DNA of 64,000 bases from Cryptomeria japonica (lineage: Eukaryota; Streptophyta; Pinopsida; Cupressales; Cupressaceae): the NCBI RefSeq assembly GCF_030272615.1, contig NC_081412.1:546104202-546168201 (forward strand), written 5' to 3'. The position numbers and the translations under genes were made by a program. Positions 56,228 to 64,000 of the stretch are shown here, one piece after another. The notes beneath the pieces are model-generated. The model was not told the origin of the DNA, did not search any database, and saw nothing but the letters and a program-made list of their open reading frames with translations. Every line of letters starts with the position of its first letter. Positions within the stretch are counted from its first letter, which is position 1.

Positions 56228-57716
56228 TATTGGCATGTGTGTAGTGTATGGTGACATGATGATATTGTGTTGTCATTGATGTCAATATGCTGAAGAGTGA
56301 ACCGGTTTATTAAAGTTAAGCAACAGACAAAGAGAATCGGTATAATGTTGTGAACCGGTATATGTGCAAAAGGTGGAGCGGTATGTTGAAATGTGAACCA
56401 GTATGTTGAAATGTGAACCGGCATATGGAATGTTTTCTATCAAGGTTTAATATGGTATGACTACCGATTGGTAGTCTTAGCCTCAGAGTTTCTGGTTGAA
56501 GTGTTTTGAGCCTATGTGATTCAACTGATGACATTGTGTGATGAGTTAGCATTGTAATAGAGATCAGATCATGTTGCCATGCCAGCCTCATGCGCGTGAA
56601 GGATCTTGCATGAAGGAGATTGATCCCATCTACCTCAGGAATGTGCGTAGTCTTTGTAAATCATGAATGCATGATGGGTTATTGCCTCCGTGAAGCGGTG
56701 AAGAACGAACGATGGAGAATGTCTTGAGATATGTTCAAGACCATTGTATTCATATGCAAAGTGTTCAATGGTTGGGATTGAACCAACTGAATTGCTCAAC
56801 CTAAATGTTTAGGGTTTAGGGTTTATGCTACCAACCTATCTGTTTCCTATAAGATCGATGTGGTGTTTCATGTTGAAGTTGTTGGCAAATGTTGTGTGTG
56901 CATCTAAGTGTAGAGATACGTGATTCTTGCTAGACTAGATAAAAGAATTGATACCTGCGGAGTATGTGTGCAGAAGGAAGAAACTAAAGTGGATCTGCAT
57001 TGGCATTGAGTGCTATTATCAGATCATTGTAAAACCTGTTGATCTCTAACCACTTCAATAGTTGGAAAAATCCCTTAACAGGGTAGCTTTAATCAGCTTG
57101 CTGTAAATCCTTTAATAGGGTGACTCAAAGCCATTGAGTTCATAAAATCCTCTAACAAGGTTTAACCCTAAACTGGGTATTCTAGCCATCCCCTAACCAA
57201 GTGATCCCTAACAAGATCAGTTTCTAACAGAACCTGTTGTAACAGTATTTAACCGGACTAGGCTCCTAACAGAGCGGACTTATATAGAGTTCAAAAACAG
57301 CTTGTGGGTATTCATCCCCATCGTGGTTTTTCCCAGTTGGGTTTCCATGTGAAAAATATGTGTGTCATGTGTGATGCCTCTTTCATGTGATGTTTCATTA
57401 TTTCCTATTTAATGGTGAATCATGTTGTTCTAGTAAATTATTGTATCTCTGATGATAGATTATCTATTTATGAATAAGGATAAAGTGGAAATGAGGGAGT
57501 AGATTGTTTGGAAAGCTAAGTGTTGTCAGTTTATGTCTTTCATAGTCTCATAATGTTTAACCGGTAGTAATCTGGTTTAGATTGGTAGTAGTGTTTGTTT
57601 GTCAAGTGCATTGTTTGCAGTCAAACCAGTTCAGGAGAAGAAGTTGTGTTTGTACTGATTCACCCCCCCCGCTCTCAGTACCGGTTTGGTACTCACTATT
57701 CATCATTGAATTATCA
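56228..57716 (+). repeat. 5' LTR of the full-length copia element
   Basis: Starts TATTGGCATG (originally TG, as in the other LTR) and ends GAATTATCA. It contains short TGTTGAAATGTGAACCGGTA repeats (about 56375-56420), CTTTAATAGGGT-like repeats (57080-57150), the GTGGTTTTTCCC block (about 57331) and a C-run before CTCAGTACCGG. Confidence 0.95.
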
Positions 57717-57718
57717 AT

Positions 57719-57733
57719 TGGTATCAAAGCATC
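57719..57733 (+). promoter_or_regulatory. tRNA-iMet primer binding site
   Basis: TGGTATCAAAGCATC, two bases after the 5' LTR. One change from the usual TGGTATCAGAGC. Confidence 0.85.
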
Positions 57734-57787
57734 CTCCAGGTCCTCTATGTTGTAAGCTTAACCGTTTGAGGAAAAGATCCTATTCTA

Positions 57788-58390
57788 ATGATGAAGAGGG
57801 AAGGTCCAAAGTTCAACAGAGATAATTTCAAAATATGGAAGGACAAAATGAAGATATACATCAGAAGCATGGGTGCTCAACACTGGAGCTATGTTGAGAA
57901 TGCTTATGTTATTCCTACCAGTACTCTCACCGATGATCAAAAGAGAGAGATCTAGGAGAATGGGCAAGTCATGGAAGCCCTAATCAGTAGCCTATCTGAC
58001 ATTGAGTTTATTGATATCCAGGATAAAGAAAATCCCAAAGAAGTATGAGATACTCTTGAGAATATCTATGGTGGTGATGAGCATGTGAAACAAGATAAGG
58101 AAGAAAGCCTTAGAGGAAAGTTTGAAGACATGTGGATGGTTGAAGGAGAGACCATTCAACAATATGGAATAAGGATCAAAACTGTTGTTGGATATATCAA
58201 AAGTACAGGAGGCAAAATTGATGATTCCACTATTGTTAGCAAAGTCTTGAGGTCCTTATTACCAGTCTATGCAATAAGGGTTGCTGCTATTCAGGAGTTG
58301 AGGTCAATAGACAAGACTAAGGTATCCCTAGACTCCATCATTGCAAAGTTGATAGCCTATGAGCTAAATAGTTTTGATGGCAGTGTTTAG
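57788..58390 (+). pseudogene. gag: Copia gag of the full-length element
   Basis: Starts MMKREGPKFNRDNFKIWKDK (ATG 57788). It has copia gag features: IWKDKMKIYIRSMG, then ALISSLSDIEF, SLRGKFEDMWMVEGE and KVLRSLLPVYAIRV. Nonsense codons lie near 57954 and 58047 and at 58388, after which the nucleocapsid part follows in the same frame. No frameshift before 59449. Confidence 0.85.
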
Positions 58391-61300
58391 AAGACTGAAT
58401 CAGCATTTAGAGCATTTGTTGCACCATCTAGAAAAGGCAAAGAAGCTAGTACCAGTGGTGAACCAAGACAGAGTAGAGAAATGGATGATGAGGAGATCCT
58501 GATGGAATTTGAAGCTCTTCTTACCAAGAGACGTCCTAAGGGAACCGGTAAATATAGAGGTAAGCTCCCTTTGAAATGCTTTTCTTATAATTGGATAGGA
58601 CACATTTCTATAAACTATCCTAATGGTGACAACAAGGATAAACCAGAGAGGTTCAAGAAGTTCAAAGGAGGAAACCGAAGAAACTGTTTTGTAGTAGTTG
58701 ATGAAGGTGTCATTGATGAGGAATCAAAAGATGAAGAAAATGAAGAAATTATGTTTGTTGCAGTCAAGGAAGTTGTGTCAGACAAGAAGGCTCTTGTCTC
58801 CCGCTTTGATAATTCCAATGAGTGGATTATTAACAGTGGTTGTTCTCACCATATGACTGGTGACCGAAGCAATTTTCTATCTTTGGAAGAGTATGATGGT
58901 GGTGTGGTTCATTTTGGAAATGATGCACCATGTATGGTCAAAGTCAGAGGGTCCATCTCTCTGAATGGAAAGAGCAGTGCTGACAATGTGTATTGGGTGG
59001 AAGGTCTTAGACACAACCTATTGAGTGTTGCCCAGCTAAATGATAGTGGACTCACTCTGGAATTCAAAAATGGAGTGTGCAAAATCAAAGGAAAGAATGG
59101 TGAACTAATGGCCACCAGTATGCAGACCAAAGGCAACCTATTTCAACTGAATGCAAATGTCAGTACATGTCTTATGGCCAAGTTTGATGATAGATGGATA
59201 TGGCATAGCAGACTCTACCATGTCAACTTTGATAACATTATGAAGGCCAGTAAGATCAAGGCAGTTAAAGGATTGTCAGTCCTGAGCAAATCGATAAATC
59301 CTTTGTGTAGAGAGTGTCAACTGGGGAAAATATCTTCCTCAACTTTCAAAGGTAAATCTTTCACTGCAAACAATTTACTTGATCTTGTGCATACTAATCT
59401 GTGTGGTCCTATGAAACTAGGAGTGTGTAGGGAGATAGGTATTTTATGATTCTTATAGATGATTGCTCAAGAATGATGTGGGTCACTTTCTTGAAGGACA
59501 AGTCTAAAGCCTTTGGAAAGTTCAAAGCTTTCAGAGCACTGGTAGAAAAGGAAAGTGGTAGAAGAATCAAATGCCTTAGAATTGATCAAGGAGGGGAATT
59601 CACTTTTGGTGAATTCAACAAATATTGTGAAGAGAATGGCATCAAGAAGCAACTGTCTGCCCCCCGGACTCTACAGCAGAATGGCTTAGCAGAGAGAAAC
59701 AACCGGACTGTGGTTGAAGTGGCTAGAACTATGTTGATCCAATGAAAGGTTGCTCACACCTTTTGGGGAGAAGCAGTGAGCACTGCAGTCTACACAATGA
59801 ACTGGGTACTCATCAAAAAGGGTAAGGACAAAACACCTTATGAGTATTGGAGTGGTAAGACACCAGTGCTAAGCTACTTCAGAGTGTTTGGTAGTAAATG
59901 TTATATCAAGAGTGAACAATAGAGAAAGTTTGATGCTAAATGTGATGAGGGAATATTCCTAGGGTATTCCACAAAGAGTAAAGCTCCCAAATATTTCAAC
60001 AATAGGACTTAGAGAATTGTTGAAATCATCAATGTTAGAGTTGATGAAACCTTTGAGAAAACTGAGGAAACCGGCAGTGAGCAAGTAAGAGATGAACTGG
60101 TAGTAACCTTCTGGGAACTAGTTGCAAAACAACCAAGCACCAGTAACAGTGCTCCTACACCAGTGGATGTTGATGCTGATGAAGATGAGGATGAAGAAGA
60201 AAAGCAAGAGGAAACAACTAAGATCATTCCTAGGTATGTAAAGCTGAATCATGATCCAAAGAAGATCATAGGAGACAACGATGCAAGAATTCTTACAAGA
60301 AGAAAGAATAGAGAAAACTCTTGCATGATCTCTGAATTTGAGCCTAAAACATTCAGAGACGCACATAAAGATGAAGATTGGATCAAGGCAATGGAAAAGG
60401 AACTTGACTAGATAGAAAAGAATGGTACATGGTCTTTGGTACCCAGACCGGAGCATAAAAATGTCATTGGCACCAAATGGGTTTTCAGAAATAAGTTGAA
60501 TGAAGATGGCTCAGTGGTTAGAAACAAAGCTAGATTGGTGTGTAAAGGATATGCCCAAGATAAGGAGAAGACTATGGAGAAACCTTTGCTCCAGTAGCCA
60601 GATTGGAAGGAGTTCGTATGCTTCTTGCATATGCAGCATTCAAGGGATTCAAGGTATATCAAATGGATGTAAAGTCTACCTTTCTTAATGGAATACTAGA
60701 AGAGGAGGTGTATATAGAGCAACCAGATGGGTTTTCCCTATTAGAAGACAGTGACATGGTGTGTAGGCTACATAAGGCATTGTATGGACTAAAACAGTAA
60801 CCTAAAGCATGGTATGAACGCTTGCACTCCCATCTTGTGAAGATTGGATTAGAGAGAACAAGTGAGGATAGTAATATCTACCTAAAATCAGAAGGAGATT
60901 AGATTCTAATCTGTGAAGTATTTGTTGATGACATAATCTTTGGTGGAGATGACAAGATGAGTCATGACTTTGCAGATGAGATGAAGAAGGAATTTGAGAT
61001 GTCACTCATAGGGGAGATTAGGTTCTTCATTGGACTGCAAATTCAACAAATGAAAGATGGAATCTTTATTACTCAGTCCAAGTATGTCAAAGAGGTGTTG
61101 AAGACCTTTGGCATGGAAGACAGCAAACCGGTTGGTACACAAATGGTGATCGGTTGTAAACTATCAAAAGAGGATGACTCAACATTGGTAAATGAGAAGG
61201 ATTACTGATCAATGATTGGTAAGTTGCATTATGTAGTGCATAGCAAACTGGACATTGCACATGTAGTGGGGATTACTGCTCGGTTCCAGAAAAACCCAAG

Positions 61301-61844
61301 AGAATCCCACTTGGTAACAGTCAAGTGGATTCTTAGATATCTGAAGGGAACTATTGACTACGGATTATGGTATAAATCAGATGTTGATTGGGCTATTAAT
61401 GTGGATGACTGGAAGAGCACAACCGATGGTGCATTCTTTCTCGGTGGTAGACTGGTCTCATGGATGAGTAAAAAGTAGAGTTGTATCTCTTAGTCTACAT
61501 TAGAAGCGGAGTATGTTGTAGCTTTTATGAACTGCACCCAGACTATTTGGATGAAGCATGTATTGAATGGCTTCAAAGTTCTTGTATCTGAACCAGTAAG
61601 TATATTTTGTGACAATACAAGTGCAATTAGCATTTCCAAGAATCTTGTTTTACATGCTAGAACCAAGCACTTTGAACTCAAGTATCATTTCTTGAGGGAA
61701 AAGGTTTAGAACAAAGAGGTGGTATTGGAACATGTTTCTAGTAAGGAGTAGTTAGCAGACATATTCACCAAGCCTCTACCGAAGGCTAGATTTACCTATT
61801 TGAGAGGTGAATTAGGGGTGTTGCCCCTTCAAGAGGTAAACTAA
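58391..61844 (+). pseudogene. pol: Copia pol of the full-length element
   Basis: The nucleocapsid knuckle CFSYNWIGHISINYPN has lost Cys residues. The protease active site reads INSGCSHHMTGD (about 58830), Asn for Asp. GAG-pre-integrase has WHSRLYHVN and CRECQLGK. Integrase has DDCSRMMWVTF, RIDQGGEFT and NGLAERNNRT (59446-59745). The tail LGYSTKSKAPKYF leads to an acidic DADEDEDEEE linker. RT has [24 protein letters not shown] and catalytic EVFVDDIIFGG (about 60920). RNase H has KSTTDGAFFLGG, STLEAEYVV and DIFTKPLPKARF, ending near 61842. There is one frameshift near 60565, a second near 59430, and many TAG or TGA codons. Confidence 0.9.
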
Positions 61845-62097
61845 AGGTTTTTGCTCCACATCAGTCAGATCTTACTTTGCTATATCTTTTCAGGATTGAT
61901 GTGTTGAAGGATGCTACTCCTCAAGGGGAGCAGCATAGTGGAACAAGGAAGCTTGTGCCTCCACTTTGGCATTGTTGTAAAAGGGGGAGAAGATGTGAAG
62001 CGGAGAAGATATCTACATATCTTCAGTATTAGGGTGCAAATGTGATGCAGAATGATACATATCTTTATATATTACCATCAATGCCAAAGGGGGAGAT
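61845..62097 (+). other. Untranslated region between copia pol and 3' LTR
   Basis: Non-coding; ends in the polypurine tract. The phrase GTTGTAAAAGGGGGAGAAG (about 61975) is a second purine tract, which could be an auxiliary primer. Confidence 0.5.
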
Positions 62098-63625
62098 TGT
62101 TGGCATGTGTGCAGTGTATGGTGACATGATGATATTGTGTTGTCATTGATGTCAATATGTTGAATTGTGAACCAGTAATATACTGAAGAGTGAACTAGTT
62201 TATTAAAGTTAAGCAACAAACAAAGAGAATCGGTATAATGTTGTGAACCGGTATATGTGCAAAAGGTGAAGCGATACGTTGAAATGTGAACCGGTATGTT
62301 GAAATGTGAACCGGCATATGGAATGTTTTCTATCAAGGTTTAATATGGTATGACTATTAGTTGATAGTCTTAGCCTTAGGGTTTCCGGTTGAAGTGTTTC
62401 GAGTCTATGTGATTCAACCAATGACATTGTGTGATGAGTTAGCATTATAATAGAGATCAGATCGTGTTGCCACATCAGCCTCGTGCACGTGAAGAATCTT
62501 GCATGAAGGAGATTGATCCCATCTACCTCAGGAATGTGCATAGTCTCTGTAAACTGTGGAGAACGCGTGATGGGTTATTGCCTCCATGAAGAAGTAAGGA
62601 ACAAATGATGGAGAATGTCTTCAGATATGTTCAAGACCATTGTATTTATATGCAAAGTGTTCAATGGTCAAGATTGAACTGACTGAATTGCTCAACCTAA
62701 ATGTTCAGGGTTTAGGGTTTATGCTACCAACCTATCTATTTCCTATAAGGTCGATGTTGTGTTTCATGTTGAAGTTGTTGTCAAATGTTGTGTGTGTATC
62801 TAAGTGTAGAGATACGTGATTCTTGCCAGACCAGATAAGAGAATTGATACCTACAAAGTATGTGTGTAGAAGGAAGAAACTAAAGTGGATCTGGATTGGC
62901 ATTGAGTGCTATTATCAGATCATTGCAAAACCTGTTGATCTCTGACCACTTCAACAATTGGAAAAATCCCTTAATAGGGTAGCTTTAATCAGCTTGTTGT
63001 AAATCCTTTAATAGGGTGACTCAAAGCCATTGAGTTCATAAAATCCTATAACAAGGTAACCTTTAATAGGGTTTAACCCTTAACTAGGCATTCTAGTCAT
63101 CCCCTAACTAGGTGATCCCTAACAGGATTGGTTCCTAACAGAACCTGTTGTAATAGTCTTTAACCGGACTAGGCTCCTAACAGAGCGGACTTCTAAAGAG
63201 TTCAAAAACAGCTTGTGGGTATTCATCCCCACTGTTGTTTTTCCTAGTTGGGTTTCCACATGAAAAATATGTGTGTCATGTGTGATGCCTCTTTCATGTG
63301 ATGTTTCATTATTTCCTGTTTAGTGGTGAATCATGTTGTTCTAGTAAATTATTGTATCTCTGATGATAGATTATATGTTTATGCATAAGGATAAAGTGGA
63401 AATGAGGGAGTAGATTGTTTGGAAAGCTAAGTGTTGCCAGTTTATGTCTTTCACAGTCTCATAATGTTTAACTAGTAGTAATCTAGTTTAGACCAGTACT
63501 AGTGTTTGTCTGTCAAGTGCACTATTTGCAGTCAAACCGGTTCAGGAGAAGAAGTTGTGTTTGTACTGATTCACCCCCCCCTCTCAATACCGGTTTGGTA
63601 CTCACTATTCATCATTGAGTTATCA
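62098..63625 (+). repeat. 3' LTR of the full-length copia element
   Basis: Starts TGTTGGCATG and ends GAGTTATCA. Preceded by a classic polypurine tract AAAGGGGGAGAT (62086-62097). Aligns throughout with 56228-57716. Confidence 0.95.
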
Positions 63626-63630
63626 ATAAG

Positions 63631-64000
63631 ATGACACCTCAACAAAATGAGGAAATAAAAAATCAAGTGCAGGAGTTGTTGGATAAAGGTTTAGTAAGAA
63701 AGAGCCTAAGTCCATGTGTTGTGCCAATTGTATTGGAACCCAAAAAGGATGGGACGTGGAGACTTTGCACAGACTCTAGGGGTATAAACAAAATCACAGT
63801 TAGGTATAGATTTCCTATACCTCAGATAGAAGACCTCAAGGACAGCCTAGCAGATGCAAGGTACTTTTCAAAGATAGATTTAAGTAGTGGTTATCATCTG
63901 ATAAGGGTAAGAGAAAGTGATGAGTATAAAATAGCATTTAAAACCAATGAAGGCCTCTATGAATGGTTAGTGATTTCCTTTGGGTTATCTAATTCCCCTC
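63631..64000 (+). CDS. Second gypsy element: reverse transcriptase, N-terminal part
   Basis: Open to the window end: MTPQQNEEIKNQVQELLDKG, VLEPKKDGTWRLCTDSRGIN, RFPIPQIEDLKDSLADARYF, KIDLSSGYHLIRV and WLVISFGLSNSP. The fingers and first part of the palm are intact (catalytic D in KIDLSSGYH). It continues the 54.4-56.2 kb gag-protease after removal of the copia element. The YVDD box lies outside the window. Confidence 0.9.
   Translation, partial: MTPQQNEEIKNQVQELLDKGLVRKSLSPCVVPIVLEPKKDGTWRLCTDSRGINKITVRYRFPIPQIEDLKDSLADARYFSKIDLSSGYHLIRVRESDEYKIAFKTNEGLYEWLVISFGLSNSP

Larger units (their letters stand above)
56228..63625 (+). mobile_element. Full-length Ty1/copia retrotransposon
   Basis: Two LTRs (1,489 and 1,528 bp), a primer site after the first and a polypurine tract before the second. 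Gag-pol lies between them. The target duplication ATAAG (56223-56227 and 63626-63630) is exact. It splits the RT lead-in of the second gypsy element (…PNKEANK / MTPQQNEE…). LTR differences are scattered substitutions, mostly transitions, plus indels of about 24 and 17 bp. Confidence 0.95.

Overview
The window is repeat-dominated nuclear DNA from a large-genome land plant. The mixture of a Tat/Ogre-type Ty3/gypsy element, several Ty1/copia elements with tRNA-iMet primer sites, a plant L1-type LINE with a C-terminal RNase H, and AT-rich intergenic filler would fit a gymnosperm. That assignment is inference; no marker gene fixes the species. I see no intact cellular gene, rRNA or functional tRNA. 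Almost everything is a transposable element nested in another.

Layout. Positions 1-1630 are old flank with unrecognised coding scraps. From about 1631 a Tat/Ogre-like gypsy element begins: 5' LTR, primer site near 3881, a long leader carrying a probable solo copia LTR (5971-7056), and gag at 7.69-9.49 kb. Its pol only resumes at 42.05 kb and runs to 47.45 kb. The gap is an inserted element of about 32.5 kb (9492-42045) bounded by a 24-bp imperfect terminal inverted repeat starting GTGCAGGATCATGG. I read this as a giant DNA transposon with two genes. On the + strand is a DDE-like transposase (13.8-16.15 kb, continued at 22.1-22.7 kb) carrying DFVENY, SDD, WLDNCTSQFKN and GHGKGxxDG motifs. Opposing it on the minus strand is a multi-exon gene of unknown function (25.7-27.7 kb). 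It also carries a 2.7-kb minisatellite made of hairpin monomers, four copies of a palindrome (three exact, one degenerate), and a 358-bp tandem array.

That element has itself been invaded. A 5.9-kb TG...CA-bounded element (16150-22094, AGATG target duplication) splits the transposase and carries a 1,231-codon minus-strand gene preceded by 16 regularly spaced palindromes, 14 of them exactly 28 bp. A LINE (about 28.28-41.70 kb) sits in a (TA)-rich tract, and its 5' end holds a 5.06-kb Ty1/copia element (28572-33629, minus strand). The order of insertion is therefore Tat element, then DNA transposon, then LINE and TG...CA element, then copia.

From 47.5 kb onward come the Tat 3' region, low-complexity DNA, a 0.7-kb-arm inverted repeat (49.25-51.02 kb) lodged in the gag of a truncated copia element (LTR 51354-52655), and a second gypsy element. 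The second gypsy element (5' LTR end about 54295, gag-protease 54.37-56.22 kb, reverse transcriptase 63.63 kb to the window end) is split by a full-length copia element (56228-63625, ATAAG target duplication). Coding frames across the window are damaged mainly by nonsense codons that C-to-T or G-to-A changes explain, with few frameshifts, as expected of long-term cytosine methylation.
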